The notes below the pieces were generated by a model. That model had not been told where the DNA came from. It did no database searches and saw only the letters and a program-made list of their open reading frames with translations. A DNA stretch of 19,439 nt, taken from contig CAZZWS010000058.1 of the NCBI GenBank assembly GCA_964657795.1, positions 1 through 19,439 on the forward strand. The letters run 5' to 3'. Position numbers and translations under genes: made by a program. Origin of the DNA: CAHJXF01 sp964657795 (lineage in GTDB: Bacteria > Pseudomonadota > Gammaproteobacteria > Burkholderiales > Burkholderiaceae_D). Positions 1 through 6,888 of the stretch are shown here, piece by piece; position 1 is the stretch's first letter, and each line of letters opens with the position of its first letter.

Positions 1-1
1 G

Positions 2-76
2 CCGAGCGTCGCGCGGTCGGGCACGCTCAGACTCGCCGCGCCGTCGCCGAAGAAGACGAAGACGAGTCTGCGATGA
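2..76 (+). other. Possible C-terminal tail of an upstream gene, cut by the window edge
   Basis: One forward frame is open from the window edge to a TGA at 74–76, giving about 24 residues rich in Lys, Ser and Arg. The stop overlaps the proA ATG as ATGA, a common sign of translational coupling. In betaproteobacteria holA (DNA polymerase III delta subunit) often precedes proA, so this could be its tail, but the residues are too few and too unconserved to identify. The other two forward frames are also open here, so the choice of frame rests only on the overlap. Confidence 0.25.
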
Positions 77-1362
77 ACGCGCCGGTGCGAGCGATCCCGA
101 TCGAAGTCCGCATGCTGCAGGTCGGCGTCGCCGCCCGCACCGCATCGCGCGCCATCGCCCGCGCCGACACCCGGACCAAGGACGCGGCGCTGAAGGCCAT
201 CGCGGCGGCCATACGCGCCGAAGCCGCCGCCATCAAGGCCGCGAATGCCGAGGATGTCGCCGCCGCGCGCGCCGCCGGCATGGACGCGGCGATGCTCGAC
301 CGGCTGACGCTGACCGACGCGTCCATCGCCGCGATGGCGACGGGTCTCGAGGAGATCGTCGCCCTGCCCGACCCGATCGGCGAGGTCAGCGAGCTGCGCC
401 ATCGGCCGTCGGGGATCCAGGTCGGCCGCATGCGCGTGCCGCTCGGCGTGGTCGGCATCATCTACGAGTCGCGACCCAACGTGACGGTGGACGCCGCCGG
501 CCTCACGATCAAGTCCGGCAACGCGGCCATCCTGCGCGGCGGCTCCGAGGCCATTCGTTGCAACCGGTTGCTGGCGTCGCTGATCCACGACGGTCTGCGC
601 CAGGCCGGCCTGCCTGCCGACGTCGTGCAGGTCGTCGACAGCACCGATCGCGCGGCGGTCGGCGCGATGATCACGATGCCCGAGTACATCGACGTCATCG
701 TGCCGCGCGGCGGCAAGGGCCTGATCGAACGCCTGATGCGCGACTCGCGGGTGCCGATGATCAAGCACCTCGACGGCCTGTGCCACGTCTACGTCGACGA
801 CACCGCCGACCTCGATGCCGCGGTCCGCATCGCCGACAACGCGAAGACGCAGCGCTACGGCACCTGCAACACGATGGAGACGCTGCTGGTCGCACGATCG
901 GTCGCGGCATCGTTCCTGCCGCGCATCGGCCGGATCTACGCCGACAAGCACGTCGCGATGCATGCCGACGCCGAGAGCCACGCGATCCTTCACGGGGCGG
1001 GTTTTCCGGCGATCGCCGCGGAGCCCGCCGACTTCGACACGGAGTGGCTCGCACCGGTGGTATCCATCGCGGTCGTCGAAGACCTCGACGCCGCCATCGA
1101 TCACATCGAGGCTCACGGCTCGAAGCACACCGACACGATCGTCACCGAACACCACGGCCACGCGCTGCGCTTCCTGCGCGAAGTGGATTCGGCGTCGGTG
1201 ATGGTCAACGCGTCGACGCGCTTCGCCGACGGCTTCGAGTTCGGCCTCGGCGCGGAGATCGGCATCTCCAACGACAAGCTGCACGCGCGCGGTCCGGTCG
1301 GCCTGCACGGACTCACCAGCCAGAAGTACGTGGTGTTCGGCCACGGCGAGGTCCGTGGTTGA
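73..1362 (+). CDS. proA: Gamma-glutamyl phosphate reductase (glutamate-5-semialdehyde dehydrogenase)
   Basis: ProA reduces gamma-glutamyl phosphate to glutamate-5-semialdehyde with NADPH, the second step of proline synthesis in the cytoplasm. The 429-residue product matches the family over its full length: RVPLGVVGIIYESRPNVTVD near the cofactor region, a Gly-rich ILRGGSEA segment, the catalytic Cys265 in YGTCNTMETLL, and the C-terminal ASTRFADGFEFGLGAEIGIS block. The ATG at 73 gives about 14 residues more than the E. coli protein. An ATG at 115 would give an N-terminus (MLQVGVAARTAS) closer to E. coli, so the start is uncertain. Neither has a strong Shine-Dalgarno. Its product feeds spontaneously into the substrate of ProC, whose gene lies at 11942. 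The stop codon overlaps a TTGACG sequence that could be a promoter element for the next gene. Confidence 0.96.
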   Translation: MNAPVRAIPIEVRMLQVGVAARTASRAIARADTRTKDAALKAIAAAIRAEAAAIKAANAEDVAAARAAGMDAAMLDRLTLTDASIAAMATGLEEIVALPDPIGEVSELRHRPSGIQVGRMRVPLGVVGIIYESRPNVTVDAAGLTIKSGNAAILRGGSEAIRCNRLLASLIHDGLRQAGLPADVVQVVDSTDRAAVGAMITMPEYIDVIVPRGGKGLIERLMRDSRVPMIKHLDGLCHVYVDDTADLDAAVRIADNAKTQRYGTCNTMETLLVARSVAASFLPRIGRIYADKHVAMHADAESHAILHGAGFPAIAAEPADFDTEWLAPVVSIAVVEDLDAAIDHIEAHGSKHTDTIVTEHHGHALRFLREVDSASVMVNASTRFADGFEFGLGAEIGISNDKLHARGPVGLHGLTSQKYVVFGHGEVRG

Positions 1363-1389
1363 CGTCGCCGACCACGCTCCCCGACTCGC

Positions 1390-1395
1390 TACAAT
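1390..1395 (+). promoter_or_regulatory. Candidate −10 element for the hybrid kinase operon
   Basis: The hexamer TACAAT (5 of 6 to TATAAT) lies 43 bp before the kinase start, in the gap after proA. A good −35 at normal distance is not visible: TTGACG at 1359–1364 is 25 bp upstream, which is too far. The call rests on the −10 alone. Confidence 0.3.
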
Positions 1396-1438
1396 CCGCC
1401 GCTCACACGGCCCGGGCGGCCGCCGCAAGGGCTCCGAC

Positions 1439-4063
1439 ATGACTTCGCAAGTCGACTATCACGCGCTCTTCCGCGACACGCCCAACGGATGCGTCGTCGT
1501 CGCTCGCGACATGACCATCGTCGACGTCAACGACGCGTTCACGAGAATCGTCGGGCAGTCGCGCGACGCGCTGGTCGGCATGCCGCTGTTCGACGCGTTT
1601 CCCGCCGATGTCGACGACGAGCAGCGGCGGCGCGCCGACGACGTCAAGGATGCCTTCGAGCGCGTGTTCAGGACCGGGCAGGCCAGTCAGTTGCCGCTGT
1701 TCCGCTACGCCATTCCGCTGTCGTCGGTCGAAGGCGAAGGCTTCGTCGACGCGTTCTGGAGCACGTCGCAGCATCCGGTCTTCGACGACGACGGCCAGGT
1801 CGAGTTCGTGTTCCAGCTCGTCCGCAACGTGTCCGAGCTCGCCGGGATCGAGGCCCGCGCGTCCGAAGGCGCAGACGATCCCGCCGAGTCCGACCTGCGG
1901 CGCAGCGTGGCGGCGGGCGAAGTGCTGCGTCGCGCCGAAGCCGTGCAGCTCGCCAACGCATCGCTCGAAAGCGAGCGGCTGCGACTGCTGCGACTGTTCG
2001 ACCAATCGCTGTCGTTCGTGGTCTTCATGCGCGAGCCAGAGCACGTCGTGGAGCTCGCCAATCCGGCCTACCTGACGATGGTCGGCGAGACCGATCTGCG
2101 CAACCGTCGCTACGGCGAAGCGCACGTCAGCGACGCGCCGATCCCGACGAAGCTGCTCGACGCGGTGTACGAAAGCGGCGTGCCGATCATCGAGCACGGC
2201 CTCGCGTTGCGCGTGCCCGACGGCCATGGCGGCACGCACACGATCTATGTCGACGTCGTGATCCAGCAGATCGTCGACCTGACCGGCAAGACCGTGGGCG
2301 TCTTCATGCAGGGCAACGACGTGACGATGGCCAAGGCCACGTCGGACGAGCTGTCCGCCTACCGCACGCGGCTCGAGGAGATGGTCGCTGAACGCACGCG
2401 GGCGCTCGAACACAGCGAGAAGGAACGCCGCAACGCCGAGGCCGCGCTGCATCGTGCGCAACGCCTCGAAGCCGTCGGCAAGCTGACCGGCGGCGTCGCG
2501 CACGACTTCAACAACGTCCTGCAGATCATTCGCGGCAACCTGCAGCTGATCCAGCGCGGTCTCGAGCCCGTTCGCGACGAAGGCAGCCGGCTGGCGACGC
2601 GCATCGAGGCCGCGCTGGAAGGCGTCGATCGCGGCGCGAAGCTCGCGTCGCAGCTGCTCGCGTTCGGCCGTCGGCAGCCGCTCGAACCGGTGGTCGTCAA
2701 CCTCGGCCAGATGCTGCACAAGATGGACGACCTCCTGCACCGCGCGCTGGGCGAATCGATCGCGATCGCGGCGCATGTGCCGGAAGGATTGTGGAACACG
2801 CAGGTCGACGTGCCCCGACTCGAGAACGTGATCCTCAACATCGCACTCAACGCACGCGACGCGATGAACCATCGCGGCAGCCTCACGATGCAACTCGAGA
2901 ACACGTCGGTCGACGCGCTGCATGCCCGGCACGACGACGGCCTCGTCGCCGCCGACTACGTGACCCTGGCGATCTCCGATACCGGCAGCGGCATGACGCC
3001 GGACGTGCAACGTCGCGCGTTCGAACCGTTCTTCACGACCAAGCCCGAAGGCGAAGGCACCGGACTCGGCCTGTCGATGGTCTACGGCTTCATGAAGCAG
3101 AGCGGCGGCCATGTCTCGCTGTACAGCGAGATGGGTCACGGCACCACGATCCGCCTCTACCTGCCGCGGTCCGGGGAGCCCCTGACCGACATCACCGCCC
3201 TGCCCGCACGGGCGCCGGCCCGCGGCAATGGCGAGACGATCCTCGTGGTCGAAGACGATCACGCGGTCCAGTTGACGGTGGTCGAGACGCTCGGTGAACT
3301 CGGCTATCGCGTGCTGCGTGCCAGCGATGGACAAAGCGCGTTGACGATCGTCCGCAGCGGTGCGCCGATCGACCTGCTCTTCACCGATGTCATCATGCCG
3401 GGTCCGGTCGCGAGCACGGAGCTGGTTCGCCAGGCCCGCCTGCTGATGCCGACGCTGCGCGTCCTGTTCACGTCCGGGTTCACGCGCGACGCGATCGTGC
3501 AGCAGGATCGCCTGCAGGCCGGCGTGAACCTGCTCAGCAAGCCGTACGCGCGCGAGGAACTCGCGCGAAGACTGCGCCAGTTGCTGTCCGGCGACATGCC
3601 GGTCGGCGTGACCGATCGTTCCGACCCCGTCCCAACACCGGAGGACCGCCCCACCGTGCAAACCCCCCATCCCGACGCCGCCCCGGCGAAGCGACGCATC
3701 CTCCTCGTCGAGGACAGCGAAGAGGTCCGCGAGACCACGATCGAGTTCATCAACGAGGTCGGCTTCGACGTCGTCGCCGTCGAGACCGCCGAAGCGGCGC
3801 TCGCGACGCTCGCCGGGGACGGTGCACGCTTCGACGTCATCTTCACCGACGTCAGCCTGCCCGGCATGTCCGGCATCGAGTTGGTCAAGCGCGTGCTGAA
3901 GGACGATCCGCGGCAGCGCGTGGTGATCGCGTCGGGTTACGGCGCGGAACTCGGCAAGCACGGCTTCGGCAAGGGTGTCGCCGTGCTCGGCAAGCCGTAC
4001 GACCTGTCGGCGCTCGAGAAGACGCTGAACCAGGTCCTCGACGCCGACGTCGACGGAGCCTGA
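1439..4063 (+). CDS. Soluble hybrid histidine kinase: two PAS-like domains, kinase core, two receivers
   Basis: The 874-residue product is a cytoplasmic hybrid sensor kinase. In order: a PAS domain (about 6–133), a second PAS-like domain (about 180–300), a charged coiled coil, a dimerisation/phosphoacceptor helix with His355 in HDFNN, and an ATPase with the N box around Asn471, G1 DTGSGM from 514, then FEPFFTTKPEGEGTGLGLS. Receiver 1 (about 599–715) has acceptor Asp650 in FTDVIMPG; receiver 2 (about 752–870) has Asp804 in FTDVSLPG. Both keep the acidic pocket, Ser/Thr and the Lys of KPY. No membrane segment is seen, so the input is probably internal, such as a ligand, redox state or cofactor bound by PAS. 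The ATG at 1439 was chosen because AAGGG lies 7 bp upstream and the PAS domain begins just after it. The open frame extends back into proA at 1355, which I reject. The stop is 2 bp before hemJ. No output regulator is adjacent, and the signal is unknown. Confidence 0.92.
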   Translation: MTSQVDYHALFRDTPNGCVVVARDMTIVDVNDAFTRIVGQSRDALVGMPLFDAFPADVDDEQRRRADDVKDAFERVFRTGQASQLPLFRYAIPLSSVEGEGFVDAFWSTSQHPVFDDDGQVEFVFQLVRNVSELAGIEARASEGADDPAESDLRRSVAAGEVLRRAEAVQLANASLESERLRLLRLFDQSLSFVVFMREPEHVVELANPAYLTMVGETDLRNRRYGEAHVSDAPIPTKLLDAVYESGVPIIEHGLALRVPDGHGGTHTIYVDVVIQQIVDLTGKTVGVFMQGNDVTMAKATSDELSAYRTRLEEMVAERTRALEHSEKERRNAEAALHRAQRLEAVGKLTGGVAHDFNNVLQIIRGNLQLIQRGLEPVRDEGSRLATRIEAALEGVDRGAKLASQLLAFGRRQPLEPVVVNLGQMLHKMDDLLHRALGESIAIAAHVPEGLWNTQVDVPRLENVILNIALNARDAMNHRGSLTMQLENTSVDALHARHDDGLVAADYVTLAISDTGSGMTPDVQRRAFEPFFTTKPEGEGTGLGLSMVYGFMKQSGGHVSLYSEMGHGTTIRLYLPRSGEPLTDITALPARAPARGNGETILVVEDDHAVQLTVVETLGELGYRVLRASDGQSALTIVRSGAPIDLLFTDVIMPGPVASTELVRQARLLMPTLRVLFTSGFTRDAIVQQDRLQAGVNLLSKPYAREELARRLRQLLSGDMPVGVTDRSDPVPTPEDRPTVQTPHPDAAPAKRRILLVEDSEEVRETTIEFINEVGFDVVAVETAEAALATLAGDGARFDVIFTDVSLPGMSGIELVKRVLKDDPRQRVVIASGYGAELGKHGFGKGVAVLGKPYDLSALEKTLNQVLDADVDGA

Positions 4064-4065
4064 CC

Positions 4066-4491
4066 ATGCCCTGGGTCAAGTCGCTGCACCTCATCTTCAT
4101 CGTGTCGTGGTTCGCGGGGCTGTTCTATCTGCCGCGGATCTTCGTCAACCTCGCGCTCGAGACCGACCAGGCGGCGCGTGCGCGGCTGCTGATCATGGGG
4201 CGCAAGCTGTTCCGCTTCACGACGCTGCTGGCGATCCCCGCGGTGCTGTTCGGGCTGTGGCTGTTCGTCGGCTACGGCATCGGGCTGCGCGGCCCGGGCA
4301 ACGGCTGGATGCACGCGAAGCTGTTCCTCGTGCTCTGCGTGATCGGCTATCACCACGCGTGCGGCATCATGCTGCGGAAGTTCGAACGCGGCGCCAACAC
4401 GCGCTCCGAGCGCTTCTTCCGCATCTACAACGAATCGGTCGTGCTGCTGCTCGCCGCCATCGTGGTGCTCGTCATCGTCAAGCCGTTCTGA
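4066..4491 (+). CDS. hemJ: HemJ/CopD-family membrane protein, probable protoporphyrinogen IX oxidase
   Basis: This 141-residue protein has four predicted membrane helices and the signatures of the HemJ (UPF0093) family: LHLIFIVSWFAGLFYLPRIF at the N-terminus, WMHAKL in the middle, and RIYNE followed by a hydrophobic helix ending VIVKPF. HemJ oxidises protoporphyrinogen IX to protoporphyrin IX in the inner membrane, using conserved His residues of the LH and MH motifs. Betaproteobacterial members are often labelled only CopD family, so the enzymatic role is inferred from family membership. GGAG at 4055–4058 lies 7 bp before the ATG. The start is 2 bp after the kinase stop and the gene's own stop overlaps the next ATG (TGATG), so the three genes are probably translated together. 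Confidence 0.78.
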   Translation: MPWVKSLHLIFIVSWFAGLFYLPRIFVNLALETDQAARARLLIMGRKLFRFTTLLAIPAVLFGLWLFVGYGIGLRGPGNGWMHAKLFLVLCVIGYHHACGIMLRKFERGANTRSERFFRIYNESVVLLLAAIVVLVIVKPF

Positions 4492-5711
4492 TGGACGAAG
4501 CCACGACTTGGGCGTGCTTCGCGCCCTGCCCGCGTGGGCTCGAGGAAGCGCTGGTCGACGAGCTGAAGGAGATCGGCATCCCGTCGGCCCGCGTCACGGC
4601 CGGCGGCGTGCACTTCGCGGCGTCGTGGCCCGAGGTCTATCGCATCAACCTGCGCTCGCGTATCGCGAGCCGCGTGCTGGTCCGCGTCGCCGAGGGTCGC
4701 TACCGGACCGACGACGACATCAACCGCCTCGCGCGGGCCTACGACTGGTCGCGCTGGTTCGGCGTCGACGACACGTTGCGGGTCGACACCGCGACCGGCA
4801 GCGGCCGCCAGAAAAGCGGCGTCAAGAGCCTCGAGTTCGTCAACCTGCGCATCAAGGACGGCATCTGCGACGGCTTTCGCGAAGCCGTCGGCGCGCGGCC
4901 GAGCATCGATCGCCAGCAGCCCGACGTGCGCGTGTTCGCATACCTGGATGCGCATACCTGCACGATCTATCTCGACACGTCGGGTGACGCGCTGTTCAAG
5001 CGCGGCTGGCGCACCGAGGCCGGCGACGCGCCGCTGCGCGAGAACCTCGCGGCGGGCATCCTGCGGCTCGCCGGCTGGCGTCCGGGCACGCCGCTGCTCG
5101 ACCCGATGTGCGGCAGCGGCAGCTTCGTCGTCGAAGCGGCGCAGACCGCGCTCGGCATCATGCCCGGCGCCTTGCGTTCGTTCGGCTTCGAGCGCCTGAA
5201 GAACTTCGACGCACCGGCGTGGGCGACGGTGAAGGCCGAAGCCGTGCCGCGCACCGACGACGCGGCGCTGGCCGGCGCCGCGCTGATCCAGGGCAGCGAC
5301 GTGTCCGGCGACGCCGTCGTGCTGGCGCGCGCCAACCTCCAGCGGGCCGGCATTCCGGCCGCGCTCGCCGAGACCATCGCGCCGAAGCAGATCGATGCGC
5401 GGCAGACGAAGCCGCAGGCCCCCGACGGCTTGCTGATCACCAATCCACCGTACGGCGAACGCATCGCGATCCGTGGCGAACGCAGCAGCCGCGGAGACCA
5501 GGGCAACGAAGATCAGCTGACGACTTTCTTCGACGAGTTCGGCAACACGTTGAAGCAGCGCTTCGCCGGCTGGACCTGCCACGTGCTGACGTCGGACATG
5601 AACCTGCAACGCAAGCTGCGCCTCGCGCCGGACCGCCGGGTCGTGCTGTTCAACGGCGCCATCGAATGCCGCCTGTACCGCTTCGCGCTGGTGGCAGGGA
5701 CGCATCGCTGA
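4491..5711 (+). CDS. rlmL: 23S rRNA guanine-N2 methyltransferase, RlmL-type (THUMP + Rossmann fold)
   Basis: This 406-residue SAM-dependent methyltransferase resembles the N-terminal half of E. coli RlmKL, which makes m2G2445 in 23S rRNA. The N-terminus (PRGLEEALVDEL, then GGVHF) and residues to about 160 form the ferredoxin-like/THUMP RNA-binding part. The SAM motif DPMCGSGSF starts at 204, and the catalytic NPPYGER starts at 318. The RlmK half found in E. coli is absent, as is usual outside gammaproteobacteria. The start at 4491 overlaps the hemJ stop by 1 bp. The open frame extends upstream through hemJ, but that reading is Arg-rich shadow sequence. The gene ends 6 bp from the convergent DUF2127 gene, leaving no room for a simple terminator between them. 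Confidence 0.88.
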   Translation: MDEATTWACFAPCPRGLEEALVDELKEIGIPSARVTAGGVHFAASWPEVYRINLRSRIASRVLVRVAEGRYRTDDDINRLARAYDWSRWFGVDDTLRVDTATGSGRQKSGVKSLEFVNLRIKDGICDGFREAVGARPSIDRQQPDVRVFAYLDAHTCTIYLDTSGDALFKRGWRTEAGDAPLRENLAAGILRLAGWRPGTPLLDPMCGSGSFVVEAAQTALGIMPGALRSFGFERLKNFDAPAWATVKAEAVPRTDDAALAGAALIQGSDVSGDAVVLARANLQRAGIPAALAETIAPKQIDARQTKPQAPDGLLITNPPYGERIAIRGERSSRGDQGNEDQLTTFFDEFGNTLKQRFAGWTCHVLTSDMNLQRKLRLAPDRRVVLFNGAIECRLYRFALVAGTHR

Positions 5712-5717
5712 AGCAAG

Positions 5718-6215
5718 TCACGGGGTCGAAGCGCCCTCCTGTTTCCTCTTCGAGACGAGGTGCCAGACCAGGTAGAGCAGCACCACCACGTTGACGAACA
5801 ACGTCAGCGCGCGCGCCGTGGACACCTTGTGGACGAGCTCCATGATCTCGAACGGCAAGAGCGACGCGGTGACGATGGTCGTCAGATATTCGGCCCAGCG
5901 CTTGCGCAGCCAGAGGCCGGTCGCTTCGACGAGGAACACCGCGGCATAGACGAAGCAGCCGATCGCGATCAGCACGAAGCGCTGCATCGACATCGTGCCG
6001 AGCGCGTCGCTCGCCTTGCCCGCGAGCTCCGACGTCAGGCGGCGGCCTTCGCGCAACGACAAGTCGTCCAGCCATCCGACGATGCTGTGTTGCCAGGTCG
6101 GCTCGATCATCCCGAGTGCGCCGCAGCCAGCCACGATCAGCAGCAATGCCTCGAACAGCTTGAAGCCGGCGATGAGCCTGAGGGTGTCCGAATTGTTCTG
6201 GTCGTTCCGATTCAT
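5718..6215 (-). CDS. DUF2127-type integral membrane protein
   Basis: The 165-residue product has an N-terminal hydrophobic helix (LRLIAGFKLFEALLLIVAG), an amphipathic linker of about 60 residues (WLDDLSLREGRRLT), and two or three further helices in the second half, ending in a basic tail. FKLFEALLLIVAG, AAVFLVEATGLWLRKRWAEY and the PFEIMEL segment match what I recall of DUF2127 membrane proteins, which have no established function. It begins 9 bp after the gpx stop and so probably shares its transcript. No strong Shine-Dalgarno is visible, consistent with dependence on upstream translation. Confidence 0.75.
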   Translation of the reverse strand: MNRNDQNNSDTLRLIAGFKLFEALLLIVAGCGALGMIEPTWQHSIVGWLDDLSLREGRRLTSELAGKASDALGTMSMQRFVLIAIGCFVYAAVFLVEATGLWLRKRWAEYLTTIVTASLLPFEIMELVHKVSTARALTLFVNVVVLLYLVWHLVSKRKQEGASTP

Positions 6216-6224
6216 CGCGCTGAC

Positions 6225-6713
6225 TCAGGCCGCGAGCAGCGCCTCGATGTCCTTGGCCATCGCCTCGGGCTTGGTGGTCGGCGCGTAGCGATCGACGACC
6301 TTGCCATCGCGGCCGACGAGAAACTTCGTGAAGTTCCACTTGATGTCGCGCGTGCCGAGCAGGCCGGGCGCCGCGGTCTTCAGATACTTGAACAGCGGGT
6401 CCGCGCCGTCGCCGTTGACCTCGACCTTGGCGAACATCGGGAACTGCACCCCGTACGTGAGGTTGCAGAACGACGCGATCTCGTCGCTGCTGCCCGGCTC
6501 CTGGCTGCCGAACTGGTTGCACGGAAAGCCGAGCACCTCGAAGCCCTGCGACCGGTACTTCTCGTAGACCGCCTCGAGACCTTCGTACTGCGGCGTGAAC
6601 CCGCACTTGCTGGCCACGTTGACGATCAGCAGGACCTTGCCCTTGCAGGCCGCCAGATCCGCAGGCTGGCCATCGAGCGAAGTCGGAGAAAAATCGTAGA
6701 TCGTGTCGGTCAT
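6225..6713 (-). CDS. Glutathione peroxidase-family thiol peroxidase
   Basis: The 162-residue protein is a Cys-type glutathione peroxidase homologue, which reduces hydrogen peroxide and organic hydroperoxides, usually with thioredoxin or glutathione as reductant. The catalytic set is complete: Cys37 in NVASKCGFTPQ, Gln71, and Trp126–Asn127 in WNFTKF. FPCNQFG is also present, giving a second Cys at 65 and a further Cys at 83. No signal peptide is seen, so it is cytoplasmic. An AGGAG lies about 7 bp before the ATG. The gene heads a two-gene unit with the DUF2127 protein. Other peroxide-defence genes (oxyR, dps) lie about 7 kb away, but no OxyR site is evident upstream of this one. Confidence 0.93.
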   Translation of the reverse strand: MTDTIYDFSPTSLDGQPADLAACKGKVLLIVNVASKCGFTPQYEGLEAVYEKYRSQGFEVLGFPCNQFGSQEPGSSDEIASFCNLTYGVQFPMFAKVEVNGDGADPLFKYLKTAAPGLLGTRDIKWNFTKFLVGRDGKVVDRYAPTTKPEAMAKDIEALLAA

Positions 6714-6888
6714 GGGGTCTCCTGATGGGCAGCCGGCAGGCGCAGTCGGCAGAATAACCCAGCGCCCGTGGCCGCTCGCGTTGGGCGAGAGCGACAGCGG
6801 CAGCGACGAACGCGACCAGTCACAGCGACGTCATCAAGCCTGCACAGAATTGTAAAGATTCTTTCCTCATCCAACTCGTGACGACCGC
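6714..6888. promoter_or_regulatory. Divergent intergenic region between gpx and the PEP-CTERM gene
   Basis: This 175-bp gap must carry promoters for both directions. It contains the only clearly AT-richer patch nearby, at about 6846–6862, with a short inverted repeat AGAAT/ATTCT separated by 7 bp, 27 bp before the PEP-CTERM start. I could not place a convincing sigma-70 pair, and no sigma-54 GG-N10-GC element fits. Confidence 0.35.

Noticed and set aside
1359..1364. TTGACG as the −35 partner of TACAAT at 1390
   Set aside because: The spacing is 25 bp, outside the range for a sigma-70 promoter, and the hexamer includes the proA stop codon.
1355..1438. N-terminal extension of the kinase into the end of proA
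   Set aside because: The extra 28 residues are unconserved and precede a well-placed AAGGG and ATG at 1439.
1403..3961. An 852-residue open frame antisense to the hybrid kinase
   Set aside because: It mirrors the kinase codons in high-GC DNA where stops are rare, has His/Arg/Asp/Val-rich composition without any domain, and lacks its own context. The kinase frame has clear, ordered family motifs.
4107..4490. Upstream extension of the methyltransferase frame through hemJ
   Set aside because: It is an Arg/Ala-rich shadow of hemJ. The RlmL-type N-terminus begins right after the ATG at 4491.
6760..6800. Possible sigma-54 promoter for the PEP-CTERM gene (TGGCCGC … TTGGG)
   Set aside because: The GG and GC elements are not 10 bp apart and the match to the −24/−12 pattern is poor.
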